DNA of 64,000 nucleotides, taken from the NCBI GenBank assembly GCA_942159475.1, contig OW804094.1:57160966-57224965 (forward strand). Reading direction: 5' to 3'. The DNA comes from Sthenelais limicola (taxonomy: Eukaryota; Annelida; Polychaeta; Phyllodocida; Sigalionidae). Position numbers and translations under genes: made by a program. Below the pieces are notes generated by a model, which was given only the letters and a program-made list of their open reading frames with translations, was not told the origin of the DNA and did no database searches. Numbering within the stretch: the stretch's first letter is position 1; every line of letters begins with the position of its first letter. This document shows positions 41,100 through 55,400 of the stretch, one piece after another.

Positions 41100-44000
41100 G
41101 GGTGAGCCCCTACACTGTAGTGAGTAATAACATGCTGGACGCGTTATTTGACATGGTATAACATGTTAACTTTTGTGCCATGGCATTCCATATACTAGTA
41201 CATTCCTTTACGCGTTGTTCTTCAAGTTCAAACAATGGGTGTGATGTCACAGCCGCCAGGATGCCGGCGGGAGGCAGAGCGTGACATAGCCAAGGGTAGC
41301 TTGGGTGGGAGGGGGGTCAGTAGACCATAGAAAGCTTCATAGCTTCGGGTCTTTGCTAATTGTATTATTCAATCTATGACCCGAAACTAATGCCCCATAC
41401 TAGCTGCTGGTAGAATGAAGAAATCTTGTGGTGAAGCAGGGCATCATTGCTGGATCCATTCTTTGGGTTAAGGTCCTTTAAATAAAAGAAAAAGTGTTCT
41501 GAGGCTTTCTTGCTGTGCGAATTTAAATCCAAGCGAAAAGGTGTCAAAGTACTTAGTACGCAGAAATCTTTTGTATCTTTATTATTGAGAGTAGGACACC
41601 ACAATGTACTAATGTAATATTTATGATAATATACATTCAGAAATTACCAGAGAACTAGCCCCCATGGAAGGCTCACTCAGTGTATATCAATGCGATGTTC
41701 CAACACTCCCCTGCCCCTCTTACTAGCTGATATTCGACTTCCGGCTATGGCATGTACCCATACTCGGCCGTCATCACCGTCCACTTTTCTAAGAGAAATA
41801 TGGAGAACTAAGCATCTAGACAAAAACTTGAATCGAGGAAAAGATTGCTGGACCCTTTTTCTAAGACATGAGAACTTTTGGGCAACTTTTGGGCATAAAA
41901 TGACTTAGTTTGGAGCCCCCAATGTTATTCATCTCTTTTTGTGCAACAGCCCAGTATGTATGCCAACCAAAACAAAGGGAGACACCTAAGTTTGGATGCC
42001 TATAATTGTCATTATAAGGGCATGTAAATAAGATTTAATACCATATACTGGGTAGTGTATACAGGGAGGCAGGTCCCAGCGTCAGTGAGGCACAATGTGG
42101 TCAATGCCTGCCATGCCCAGGGGTGCCCCTGGCCGTAGACTAGTAGAGCGTACACACAGTTGCATCCTTGTGCTCCTGAAACATGTATGTACTATAAGTC
42201 TACTCGGGACATATTTAGGCATTTTGTGAGAAGTAAAACCTTAGTTAAGACCCTGACATTTATGAAATTACTGTTATAATCACCCATGCTCAAAATACAA
42301 TGGGCATACACAACATAAACACCAACTTTCAGTATGATAAAGCCAAAGCTGAAGTACCCTGTCAGCTAGTAGGGGCAGGGGTGGTGCTTCATAACATACT
42401 CACATAGGCCCAAGCATTAGCGGCCAATGAGTGGGACTTCCATGGGGTCTATTTTCTATGGAAATTACGAATGGACTGGCTCTGTCCTAGAAGAGCTAAA
42501 TATGAACCAATGTTTATATAATATCTACTATTAGTAGACGATTGGGTGGATAGGGCCACATCTAGCTGTTCCACCAAAAGTGTTATAAGAACACTTTTTT
42601 TGAGAAGTGTTCAATATCACTTCCCCCCAAAAGTGATAGAAGAACACTTATAGCGAAGTGTTTAATATCCCTTTTCGGTAGAACAGCCAGCAGTGGCCTG
42701 TCACCAACAAGTTCTCATCTTTGAGATGAGGACTGTATGAGACTCCACCACACAGCCTGCTGTGCCTCCCAGAATCAAGTACTGATGTAGTATGATGGAA
42801 GTATAGCCAATTTGGATGAAGGGGCAGAGACCAACAACTTCAGGGTATAAGGGCAAACCATGACCATGACCTCTAAATGACAGATCAAACTGATTTTGCA
42901 GACTTGAACAATAATGATATCACTTATGTCAAAGATACATGCGAATAATGACACCCCTATGGGATGCACAGTATTATGAATGACTTTTAGTTTATAATTT
43001 TCTATTACTGGTCCTTCTGGAATGAGTCCCTAGTGAGTAAAAGAGGTATAATAGTGAAGGAATGGCAAAGAAGGCCTATCTGAATTGGACCAATCATAGG
43101 GCTTACAAGTTACCGTGGGAACATGGCTTCTGCTATGAGAATTAGGCCTGGGGAATTAGGTCACCACTTCAACTTTTCAGCGGTAAAATAAAGCAATTTC
43201 TGGTGGCGAGTTGGTAAAGTAGCGTCCCTTAGACGTATATATGGTATAGTTTAGCGCCCTATTCCTTGACAAGAAAGTGGGGGAAGTGGGGGTAAGATGT
43301 GATCTTTTGACCATTAAATGTCACCCACCACCGCCTATGGCGGTAGACTGGAACGGGATGAGAGACCTGATATCATATTACTGCTAAGACAGGAGGAATT
43401 ATCATCCCAATATGGTCGAGGGAGCAGACTCATACCATAACCCAGCTGTTCTTTTATGAGGGTGTTAACAGATTAACAAGAACTAGTGGCCATTCCTTCA
43501 TCCACTTCTCGACATCAGAGAGAAAACACCGTTGTCTAATTAACCTGTCATATACTATAGGACGTACATTCAGCCTGTGGCCGGCGGGCAGAAGTCCACA
43601 GACTTCTGACCAATGTCATAGGCATAGCAATGTACACTCAAATGTGAGTTGAGGGTCATACATCAATAATAATTATCAATTAATTAATTACTCTCACAAT
43701 GTAATTAATCTCATCTATTGATTTTTGTTACCCTATATATGTACCAGCGACAATACATCATGTGCGGTCGAAGGTAATAAAATATTGATTTCCCACACTC
43801 ATTCTCTGTCTAGTTCCTAGGGAGAAATAATTGTAATGATGCATTTATTTGCCAACGTCTTCTTCATTTTTATTTGGTTTCATTTTCATTCAGTTTGTTG
43901 TAATAGGGCCAATACACCGGCCCCAATATATTATAATATTTGGCCATTTGGGCAAACTCTTTTTGAAGGATATCATGTGCGTCCCCTCCTCTGAGAGGAT

Positions 44001-47000
44001 TGCCAGTGTCAATGAGGCCTACTAATCCTGTGTCATATCAAGGATAAAGTCTTGTAGGAAGACCTGCATAATATTGACATTCGGGGGATAATTTTGGAGA
44101 TTAAGGGACACCGTCCATCAGCTACGATTTGGCAAATATTGCTTAATAACTGCCTACAGACAAACACTGAGATCTAGATTCCCCTTAAGAGGTGCATCAT
44201 ATCACACAGATTTCCTTGAGATTAGAAAGTTCAGTGGACAGAATTTCATCCCTCAAGCCCAACAAATTCACTATCCTAAACTAACTACCACCTACTTTAT
44301 TTGAGTCATATATGTCCATGGGTTACGCAGTGGATACACCTTACTAAGTCATCAAGGTTCCTGGTTACCTAAAGTTATGTTTTCATTTTTAGATTGGCAA
44401 AGAAAATAAAATTCATCACCAAGTTTTCGTGATAAAAACACGAGAATGTTTTTATGCTGAAAACTCCATCCAATACTTTGTTTATGAAACTTAATAATTG
44501 TAGCTTGTGCTGCCACTACGATGTCTTTCTGTCACAGAGGTTAAACGTTCCTCTAGTGATGATGATTGGAATTCCTTTTTTTATAGATACCCTCTCTGAT
44601 TCTCGATTGCAGAATATCAGTCTTTTTTTCAAGTATTGATGACCACAGTATTGAATGACCGCTAATATAAATTTTAAGATGAATTTTAGGATAAAAGGGC
44701 AATTCAAGATATCGTATGCTATTAGAAGATAGATCTGAGGCTCCAATTGCAAATTACTGGCCACAGTGTATTTTTGAAAGTGGAAATCAAGCTGCTTTAT
44801 AAGGTTTCATATCAAAACGGATCAGAATGGGTCACATCAAGACTATAGCCTTTTGATGAATATTGACACAAGCATGGACAAATAGACAACCTGCAGTGCT
44901 GCTTTAGAAATATATATTCTTGCGATTTAAATAATATTTATTTAAATTTAAATAATATTCATGGCTTTCGTGAAATTTGAATAAAAATACACTTTAATTG
45001 ATTTTGTTTGATACAACCCATAAAGTGATTATTCTACTCATGAAGTTTGCATTATTGAAGGTGCACAGCCTGCACTTACATGAATGTACATATAATACAG
45101 CCTATATAGTACAGCAAGTTACAGCAAGTGGAGCTAGAAATCTGTAAGGAAAATAGTATTATTTATGACATTCTTTATGATTCGGCTTAGCCATCCACGA
45201 AGTAAAAGGATACTGACCGGATACGGATCTCATTAAACTACGCAATAGTGTGATCCTACTAGTACAAGGCCTGCTGATGTTACCCAACATATAGTTCTAT
45301 ACGTGTACTGATATGGAGAACATGTATAGCTGAATGACCGGAATGATCTGACAAGCGACTTTATTGTGTTTTGTATGGTAAACATAGGCACCGCGCACAA
45401 GGCGTTGACCAGCAGTGATTATTTAACAGCTGTGAACTACTCTTTAAGCTGCATTCTCAGGTATTAGGAGAAACAAATCGTATCCCATTCACTCATTGTT
45501 TAACCTATAGGACTGACGTTATCGATATTGTGTTACTGTTATATGTCTATACAATAATTTGAAGTCGAACCGAAAGAAGACCAGTGATAATAAGTGAGAA
45601 TGTTTATGAAGGCTTCAAAGACAACAAGGTCAAATCCTCCAAAATGTTGGTCAGATCACTTTTAGAAGGGTACGAATAGTATGGTCTAATAATAGATCTA
45701 ATAATAGCCTCATTGAAATACACCAAGAGGAAGATATTTAATCAAAATTACTAATATAATATCAATCATGGCTATACACATCAAAATACCGTTGCAACTA
45801 ATACTACTCTTCATTAATATACACTCTGACACTCCGAGTTATATTCCTCATCGTGGAATTTATACCAACTTCAATGCCCTAAAATGTTCATATCCTGTTT
45901 GAGGTTATATTCAATGCCAGGGCCACACTCCTTCAAGGCCGTCTTTATGAATTAATATTCGGATGCATTTGTTGGGAGAACCTGGTGGCAATAGTATAAT
46001 ATGCCCGGCTATGCTGAGAATGGTTTGAAATATATAGTGTTACCAAACGTTTCGTAGTGAACGGAGTCAGACAGTTGATGAACCTCGTTTTAAAACCTAC
46101 TAAAAGGAAATTAATGTTCTTGGTTTGATGTTTCAAGCGTTGGTTTCATGTCTGGTACCTAAATCTCATTTTCTGGTTGACGTGAGATTCCAGCTAGCAC
46201 TTCTAATAAAAAAAAATTCCTTTCGTGGAACCGGAATTTTCCCCCTAGAGATCGACCCACGCTTTCTGCCTGAATTACCTATGTGGCATGCGTGCTTCCG
46301 ACTTTCCAAGAGAAAAATATAATATATCTGTTACACTTTTTCCAGGCAGGTGCTCCTCAGTTCAGAGGTCTTCGCAAAATTACTTAAGCAATAAGCCTAT
46401 ATTATATTATTATATTTTCACATAATTCCTATTATCTTTCTCGATACGGGGAACATTACAAGGGATTCATGTTGGGGAGGGAGATAAGGAGTGTAAATCC
46501 TCACACCAAAAGTCATCGGGGGGGGGGGGGGGATGGTGAAAGAGTGGCTTAATTTGGTCACATTATGTTGCTGTTGTGCTGTTTCATTGAAGGAATATGT
46601 AAGGTCTTTTAATTCAAGATGCAGATGAGTGATGCAACCCTGATTTATTGTAAGTGCGGTGAACAAGTTTTATCGCCCAATTATTATTATGATTAATGTT
46701 TATTGGAATTAATGTCTTATCATAGACAAGTATTACTTACTTATAATACATATCACGAATGAGAACTATCACTTTGTGAAACTTTGTCAATAAAATTTAT
46801 TAAAAAAAAATCACATTAATAGACTCTGAAGAAAACAGAAGATACAATTAAAGGGCATTTCGAAAATAACCAAGAAGGACATATATGGACATTATTTCAA
46901 TAGAAGTTGACACTTATATTTCAACAATATGTGAACCATTAGATTAAACATGATACTATATGATACGGGTCTAAGCAACCTCCTCTCCCTTCAGTGCTGC

Positions 47001-47758
47001 TACCATGTAATGAGGGTTGGAACCCTCACTTGGCGACGGTCTATTCATCCTCGCTACGGTCTATTGTGGAGTAGATATCGGGCTGTCGATAGGTGATATA
47101 AATGCTGATATCATATACCTGCCCATATCTTTAAGAGCTCTCAGCATTGCCACCTTTTGGCGGGGGCAGCTCACTCGAGGATGGACTTCAGTTAACAAAG
47201 CCCATGTTTGCCTCGGAAACAAGGTCACTTATTGCAAAGTGATGTATGCTTTACATCCGAAAAAAAACCCACAGCCACTTACATACCGTCCGTAAAACCT
47301 TGGTTCGAGAGTTGACAAACATGATTCACTTTATTAATGTCAGTATGGCTTCTGCGCCATTGTGCTTCGTGAAGCCACTTGGACCCCGGTTGATATATGG
47401 CGGATTCTTGTTACATTAAGGAGGCGGCCGTCAGAGAGGACATCTTAGAATGATTGTCACATAATTAACATGTTCAGTGACTCCTGCAAATGCAGTATCA
47501 GATATATGATAGTGTCACACAACATGGTGCATATGTAAGGCTTGAAACCTCCACTAACGCAATTTATACCTCCTCCACAGTTGAAAATAATACAACACTC
47601 ATTCTTCCATTTTTTACACATTTCAATATTTTCTGCCCAGCGGTTTAGTCATACATGCGTCTTGGTGGTAGTAATAACTCGTGTGAAAAATGATTATAAT
47701 TATTCATAATTCCAATAGTTATCCAATAGGGGTCCAATAGTTATGTCATAAACCATGT
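41100..47758. other. no gene seen; one inverted repeat
   Basis: No convincing coding frame or splice-flanked exon. An imperfect fold-back lies at 42564-42690 (ctgttccaccaaaagtgtta / aatatcccttttcggtagaa), and G16 is near 46517. The ORF at 47017-47295 lacks recognisable motifs and an ATG. Confidence 0.4.
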
Positions 47759-48545
47759 GTGTATTGTTTGATGAATAAACAAACCTCCAACAATAAAGTT
47801 CTACAAGTATATACATATATTGGAGGCCACCTACTTGGCCTCATGTACAAAAGATCACGAGAACAAAACACACAACCCACAATGCACACTAGAACCACAA
47901 GGTCACAACACACCTACAACTTAGCACTACCTCTACCAAAAATCGAAACAATGAAGAAGGCCCCATGTTACCTAGGGGCCAAACTGTGGAACATTCTGCC
48001 CCCAAACCAAAAAAGCACACCAACCTTCGAACAGTTCAAGAACACACTAAAAAACAATAGCAAACTAAAAGCAGGTCATGCTGAACCTCCTAGCTGACCT
48101 ACAAATCACACAAAACAAAAGACAGGTCACGCTGAACCTTCTAGCTGACCCAGAAAACACAGAAAATATACAAAATATAACACCTAGACCACACACAAAC
48201 ATGGAACACACATACCAAGCACAGGCCACGACAAAAGACAGGTCACGCTGAACCTTCTAGCTGACCCAGAAAACACAGAAAATATACAAAATATAACACC
48301 TAGACCACACACAAACATGGAACACACATACCAAGCACAGGCCACGCTGAACCTTCTAGCTGACCTATCCAACACACAAACCACAACAGCCCAACAATGC
48401 TCCTACAAAACATATAGCCCATATGACCCAAATAAATGTCTAACTCATCACCCACTGTATTGTATTGTATTGTAACAGATTTGTATTAATGTTCTTAGCA
48501 CCAGCTATCATAGCACTAATATTTAGATAAATAGAACCAGTGTGA
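47759..48545 (+). mobile_element. LINE 3' part (RT C-terminus and 27-bp repeats)
   Basis: Frame 47759-48097 has GHLLGLMYKRSREQNTQP, ALPLPKIETMKKAPCYLGAK then LWNILPPNQKSTPTFEQFKN, the LINE RT C-terminus. The 3' UTR holds four or more copies of aggtcacgctgaaccttcta gctgacc (about 48075, 48122, 48238, 48344), then tgtattgtattgtattgtaa. It is the same family as 17655-18600, in opposite orientation, and is 5'-truncated. Confidence 0.75.
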
Positions 48546-48639
48546 GACCGTTGTTAGACACAGCAGTGGACAGAAAACCATGGAATTCAGCAATGAATAT
48601 ATACCCATGAGACCATGTCTAGGTTAAAATCGATTTGCG

Positions 48640-48740
48640 AAATGACTATGTATCTTCATTGTACTTGACCACTTGTGAAATGATTTGACTTATTGATTTG
48701 CTGTATAAACATTCTAAATAAAAATTTAAAAAAAAAATTA
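48640..48740 (+). repeat. retroelement 3' end with A tail
   Basis: atgtatcttcattgtacttg...ttgctgtataaac is followed by AATAAA and an A run. Its relative lies at 2117-2190. Confidence 0.55.
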
Positions 48741-49821
48741 TCCTTGTATGAATGTTATCCTAGATATCGCGAGGTAGAAATTAAAATAGAAAGTCAGATG
48801 ATTCTATCGAAAATTAAAATTGCTCCGAAACCCTATCTTGCGTATCAGGTGGGATTGTAGAGAGCACTGCATGGGAACTGGCGTTATATTACACTTGTTG
48901 CACTTCTAACAGCGATGTAGGTGTATATGTAAATCTTAGGTTCTCTCTTGATAAATCCTGGGCCATAATAAGATAAAGGTCGGATAGCTTTAGCGTATAT
49001 ATTATATATTATATGCTGCATCGTAAAGATTTCTGGAGTGCCTCCTTGAATCATATTTCGAGACGAAGGATAGTCTAGAAAGTATTTCATACGTCAATCA
49101 ATAATATGATGGATCTACAAAATGTGTTGATATTGCCTATCCACACACTATATAACAGGACAATGGTTTTACATGTATAGGCGCTTTAGATTGATACTCG
49201 ATGATATAAATCTGGTAATAGGTATGCGAAGAAAATAACATACATTATTGGACGTTGACAGCTTTAGAGATTGCGACAGTAATCACTCATAGCGCATTTT
49301 TTCTTACATGTACATTACTAAAGAGCATAAGTAAGACAGAATGAGAAACTTGATGCATTCCTATCATCAGTACCAAATGAATGTCCTTTTCCTTCCGCTA
49401 GTTTCGAAAGAACAACAACCAACATGACGATTATATTGAGGTATGTAATGATCCCCCACCCTTCCCTCCATCCACTTGTATCAATCACATCGAAATATCA
49501 AGATATATTATAGTCCTTATCTAGAATTGCGGCATGGGAGAAGACATGAAAGTGAATGACTACGCCAGGGTCACTCACCTTGGTGGGCAGAGAGCATGAT
49601 AACAAGGCTGCATTGGATGTCTATGAAAGGTCTGGTCAAGACAGATTATTTGCACTCAGAGTCAACCACAAGTAATTACATGGTGTTTAGGATCAAATTG
49701 AAAGAACAATGCTTGTCCCCAAACCAGTGTCAATTGACATCTTAAGGCCTTCAATGGAAGGCCTGTATTGCGTTCATAAAGCGGGCATTCGTGATGATTG
49801 TGTCGTTACGATGACGAACCT
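48741..49821. other. no gene seen
   Basis: Anonymous AT-rich sequence. Confidence 0.45.
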
Positions 49822-49833
49822 CTTATATATATA

Positions 49834-49868
<35 letters not shown>
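49822..49868. repeat. (TA)n microsatellite, left of element D
   Basis: TA repeats also occur between elements D and F (51932-51951) and at the right end of F (59371-59409). Confidence 0.9.
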
Positions 49869-49870
<2 letters not shown>

Positions 49871-51931
49871 TCGATTCCAGTGAAATGGGGGCCATTATCG
49901 AATTTTTATCATGTCATCCAATCGTTATCATTTTTCTGTCATTGAATGTAGATAGATGAAGGATGAAAAGCCCAAAATATTAGCTCTTAAGTCTTAAAAT
50001 ACTGGATACTAGCGGTGATATAGTGTTTTCCATTGAAATACGAATTACGAATTACGAGATTACGAATGCAACCTGTTAAGATTGAATATAGGATATTGCA
50101 ATATATTAATTTGGAAATGTCCAATTTTTAATTACTCAAAACCATTTACAAGTGGTTAATTTTGTTCATAATGTTGAAAAAACATTTTTTATTTATTTTT
50201 ATTATATTGTGTGAGTACTAAAATAACGTTGCAACCTGCTATTCCTTGAGTTTACCATAGTAACCTTCTTCTCATGTTTTCACTATACCCCGTATGTCAT
50301 GAAGAGTAAACCTCTAAATCTATCTAAAAAGTTCACAGTTGGGTTTACAGATAGGTGAAAACGATTTGTACCTAGTACAAATAATAAGGTATATGTGCAT
50401 AATAGAAAAAGCATACGTAATCTATCGCTATAACCATTTCTGGTCATATTGGGCTTATTTATTAATATCACATAATAGCTAAGGTCATAAAACTGCTATT
50501 GTTATCATTTATTTATTCCTAGCTCATAGTCACAAGCTGACCTCCATTGAATAACCATCATATTTTCAACAAAACAGCAGAATTTATCTTTTTTCTGCTA
50601 TTTTTACAGTTTTCAATTGATGCAATTTCTCATTTATTTGCCACGATCTATGAAAAATATTGCATTTTTATGAAAAGATTCCTGTCATTACATTGACTTT
50701 AATCCTTCCCATACATCTGAAACGAAAAAAATCATTTAAGGAAGGTTTCTGCTTTCAAAAATACCCTTTTTCCAGTGTCATTCGTAATCTATCTGCATTC
50801 GTAATCTATCGTGTCATACGTAATCTATCGTTTTCTAAAAGACAAATGCAATTTAAAGATGTATTTCATATTATTTCTCTATCCTCTTTCTTTCCATATA
50901 TTCTAAGGAATATACATTACACCATGATTAATCTTGCTTCCAGAAATATCCCTTTACCAGTGTCTTTTTGCTATCAATTATGTCATTCGTAATCTATCTG
51001 TGATTTTTTATTTGTAGTATACCATGAGAATTATTGCTATTTAATGAAAGAAATTGTGCCAGTTCTCTGACTTTGTGCCTTGCCAGATAGTCTAAACAAT
51101 AAAAATTAATCATAAATGATTCTTGCTTCAGAAATAGCATTTTTACTATGTCATTCGTAATCTATCATTGCATACGTAATCTATCGCGATAGATTACGTA
51201 TACATTTTAATCACATGTATAAGAGAAAATACAACATATGTGAGTATTTTGGTCAATGTGACTTATGAAGACATAAACAATGATGAAATATACCAAAGAT
51301 GGTAGCTTATACTTTATTAGTTCTTCATCAAATGTTGCTATTTGTGCTGCTCCATTGGAATTCAACACAAATATCATTTATACACCTGTAATAGCTCTAT
51401 GAGCTAGAGAAGTCATTGCAGATCCAGGAAAATTGGGGATAATTTTCAAAACGCAATATATAATATATATGAGAAATATATTTCATTAATCTTTAAAGCA
51501 AAAAAAAATATCTAGGAAAAACGGGTCATTCGTAATCTATCGCTTGTAGCAAAATTGGGCTGACATTGTCAAGAATAACTGAGCCTGATGACTTCATATT
51601 TGATGATAATTCAAATATTTTTGTATCTATGCATTGAAAAGCCCTCCCAGTATATGTTGAATAGATTTAATTTGTTTTAGAATGTTCTCAGATAATAAAT
51701 ATCTGTGCAATTATGCAATTTTTAGGGTGTGCATACGTAATCTATCGCTGGTGAATTTTGGCCACTGCAGAGATACCCCTAGGCACAAAAAATAAAAATT
51801 ATAGTAGGGATAAACGGGCCCATATTATGTTTATCCTCAGAAAATATGAAGGCTCTGACATCAATATTCTTCCATTTCTAGCCAAAAATTCAAAAAGGTA
51901 GGTTTTGGCCCCGATTTCACTGGAATCGACC
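49869..51931. mobile_element. element D: non-autonomous TIR transposon with 16-bp motif array
   Basis: Inverted repeats GGTCGATTCCAGTGAAAT plus GGGGCC (49869-49893 and 51907-51931) match at 24 of 25 positions. It lies in TA repeats, consistent with a short TA-rich target duplication. The 2.06-kb body has no plausible ORF but contains CATWCGTAATCTATCK at 50411, 50779, 50796, 50815, 50984, 51152, 51171, 51527 and 51732, an inverted copy abutting at 51186-51202 that makes a 30-bp palindrome, and degenerate inverted copies near 50040-50070. The terminal GGYCRATTCCA is shared with element E. Confidence 0.88.
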
Positions 51932-52426
51932 ATATATATATATATATATATAGTTTTATAACCACCCCTATATTGGGTCTTTCGTCTCCCTAAGATTCAT
52001 GCTATTGGGTCGGTATGTGATTATTGGGTCTAAAGTGTGATTATTGGGTCAAAGACCCAATATTTTTCAGGACCCAATAATATTTTGCTTTATTTCTTTC
52101 TCTTTTTGAGTTTAAAACATTTTTGGACTAACTTGCTTAAACAGGTTTATTGGGTCATGTATATCACATAAGCCATCAGCTACTGACACCTGGTGACAAC
52201 AGAGGTAACTACATATATATATCCATATATAAGTCAATACCCTATCACATCCTTTGGTTATGTCTCCCGGTACCTGGAACTGACTTCTGGTGACTTGTAA
52301 ATTCCCATATCCATAACAACGTGACCCTACCTCTATGTCAATGCCCGTTTTGAGAGGGAAAAACTTTCAACCACTACAATGTTAACTTTCTTGTTGCCCT
52401 TGTTTTGTAGATTATTATCACCCATA

Positions 52427-55400
52427 ATGCCTCAAACGAGGAGAGGGACTCAAAGGTCTACTGCAGACTCAAATACACAGGAGGCTGCAGGTAAACATTC
52501 ATCCAACACCAACAACAGTTTCCTCTAATACAGAGGCTTGCTGCACAGAAATCTCACTATGTATATTTAATTAATTTATCAATCTGATTGTATATCATTG
52601 CATCATTGTCAGGCAGATACCCAAGATACAGGCCAACTAGTCTGGGCCGAATTCTCTGGTATAAATGCTTTTGTGGCCTTGTTGGCTTGGACAGCAGAGA
52701 CCAAAGAGATCACTGTTGTGGGTGAACTTGCTATGAATAGGGTACATTATTAATTCAAGAACTTTTATTGTAGTTGATCTTCAAGTGTTTAAAAAAGCCA
52801 AAAGTAAATTGTATTCCTTTCTTTCCAAGATTTGTCATAATTATTAATTTCTTCAGCTGCAAATGCTCCAGAGGAAGGAACACCCTTCCTGTCCCCAAAA
52901 GAACCAACGGAGAAGGCAGCCTTCTACCCCCGGAAGGGGTCAGCAGCGAGTAACACTCCAGAGGAGTCAACAGACTTCCACACCCAGAAGGAACTTGTAG
53001 TAACTCTCCGCAGGTGTGACTCGCCACAGGGTTCAACTTCCTTCCATGCCAGGAAAGAACCAGCAGCAAAAGACACTACACAGGAGTCAACATCCTTCCA
53101 AGGTGTAGTAACTGTCCACAGGTGCAACTCTCCACAGGAGTCAACTTCCTTGGATGCCCAGAAGAAACTGGCAGTGAGTAGCACTTCAGAGAAGTCAACA
53201 CCCATCCATGCCCAGAAGGTAGCTGTAGCGCGTAACAGGCCAGAGGAGCCAATAACTGTCCTTGACCCTCCGCAGGAGTCAACACCCTTCCTCACCCACT
53301 CAGATCATGTCGTTGTGGAGTATGACCCCATGACTCATTCCCTAGAAGATGTAGAAGTAGAAGTAGAAGAGCCATTGCCCACCAATGAATTACGAGGAGT
53401 CCAAGAGGAGTCCGAGCTTGATTACGGTGAGAGCAGTTCCTCTGACTCTGAATACAAACCTGAAGATCACTCTCCTTATTCGTCACCATCTTCAGATGTA
53501 AGTTATGCTTCTCAAAGTGACAAGAGGAGAGAAACTAAATCAAAAAGGACAGGAAGAAAACTCCAGTGCACTCCTGAAAGAGCGCATGAGGAAGAGCGGG
53601 AACAGGCAACTTCAGCAGATGACTGTGCCACACAGCCAGCTAAACGCAAAAGGAAAGTGGGAAATAATTCAGTTGAGAACAGCGTGGGGCTGTTTGAAAA
53701 AGAAAAGGTAAAAGATGGCTGCAAGCAGGTGTATGACAAAGTCAATTTTTGCACGTTTTGCCGTAAACCCATCAAAAGTAAAATTTCAAGACATTTGTTA
53801 AGTGTTCATAAAGATGACCCAAGACTGTATGACATTCTGACTATGGCAAAAAGGTCAAAAGAAAGGATGATTCAACTAGAGATCCTGGCGAATGAAGGAA
53901 ACTTCAAGCATAACATTGATGTCCTCAGAATGGGGAAGGGCCAGATAGTTGTCGCTAGACGCAACTCAGCAGGTGTAGATGAGAACAAGACAGGCGATTA
54001 TTTGCCGTGCGAACACTGCATGAAGTTTATTCTCCGAACAAATATGTGGTATCACCACCGGTCCTGTTCTGTCAAGAAATTTCGTACAGAAGGTAACCGG
54101 GAAACGTCAGATGACGATGGCAATGCCAGTGTCAATGTTATCCAAAGCAATGCTGTCAGAAGGGGCCGTAGCCTTCTCAACAGTGCCCTATTCAGTGATG
54201 AAGATTCAAACAATGTAAAGAAAATGATTGAGAGAATGAGACTAGATGAAGCCACAGAGATAGTCTGTTGCGACAAACTGATTCAGAGGTATGCTGCATT
54301 AAGAGTAGAGTCTTTGGGTCATGAAGATGATCAGAAGTTAAGCGACATGCATAGAGTCAGCCAGGGAGCCAGAACTCTGGCCCGCTTGGTGCTAGAGGCC
54401 CGAATAAAGAAGCCAACAATCACAATGGATGAACTTATAAAACCAGAGCACATGGATATGGTCGTCCATTGTACCAGAGCAATGTCTGTTGAGAAGGAGG
54501 AGCCCGTCCTGACATTGGGGAGATTGATTGGGAACTTACTGGGCCATGTTATCCAAGTGAAACGAGGCCTTGCAATAAGGAACAATGATAACAGGAGGCT
54601 CGATGAAGCTGATAGGTTTCTGAGTCTTTTCACTGTGGAATGGAATGGCCGTATCAACTCAGCTTGCACCAAAAAGATGAACACAGTTCGAAGGAACACA
54701 ATTCAATGTATCCCTCTTACAGAGGATCTTCGTCTAATCAAAGAATTCATCTTGAAAGAGATAAAAACGAAGTCAGCAGCGTTGAAGACAACTGTGGCTG
54801 TCAAGGATTGGGTAGAAATTGCCAAGTTGACCATGTGCAGGCTGATTTTGTTCAATATGAGGAGAAGAGCTGAAGTGAAGGACCTTACTGTGAATGACTT
54901 TGTGAAACGGCCATCCTGGAAAGATGACGTGAGTGGTGAGATGGCCATGGCTCTGTCCCCCACAGACAGACTTCTGGCAGAGAGGTGTGTATACTATATC
55001 TATAAGAAACTTGATTTCCGCCAAATAACAGGAAGAGGAACTATGCACAGACACTGGTTGCTGCTGTTCTCTGTTTGTTAGAGTTCTGCCGAGCCAACCC
55101 TTGACTACTAGTTCCAATGACTAACGGTGTTTTTCCAATGACTACCGATTATTCCACAATGGCTTGTTAGAGTGAATGGTTATTTGTTATGAGCTAAGAT
55201 CTAAAATACCCATTTAGTATTATGTCAGAACAGGTTTGTAGTAGTCGATAAAGAAGAAAATATCCACTGGAAAAAGCTACGGCTAAGTCTCGTCTCTCAT
55301 TAGTTTTGAGTTTGACAAGTCTTGTTTTCTAAAACTTTAAAAAATGTGTATGTGTATATATATCCTGTTGCAGAATGGACATGGTGATAGCTGCAGGGAA

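Larger units (their letters stand above)
35107..41100 (+). mobile_element. degenerate DIRS-like retrotransposon, heavily nested
   Basis: Order on plus: gag-like (35181-36723), reverse transcriptase (about 36890-39430) and RNase H (from about 39400, resuming 40561-41060). All carry stops. The RT and RNase H motifs (YGFPM, YLGP, DIARAYKNF...DPLDWPLVCLEWN, VDAC, HWICPDD, ISEVEAVYRV) are those of DIRS/Ngaro-type RTs rather than LINEs. Four later insertions split it (35945-36242, 37266-38768, 39428-40560, 40826-41002). A methyltransferase or tyrosine-recombinase part is not convincingly visible downstream, though NEWDFHGVYFLW near 42430 may be a trace. Terminal repeats were not found. Confidence 0.7.

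Noticed and set aside
42400..42520. DIRS methyltransferase domain
   Set aside because: Only a short NEWDFHGVYFLW-like trace; no methyltransferase motif (such as DPPY) could be read.
47017..47295. 92-codon ORF
   Set aside because: No ATG, no splice sites and no recognisable motif; likely chance.
50411..51747. Possible CRISPR-like array in element D
   Set aside because: Repeats are only 16 bp, spacing is irregular (17 to about 375 bases), orientation varies, and the element has TIRs in a eukaryotic context.
52614..52740. Extra exon between exons 1 and 2 of the element F recombinase
   Set aside because: An acceptor-like tgtcag and an open stretch exist, but including it is not needed for phase and the donor is ambiguous. 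It could be an alternative exon.
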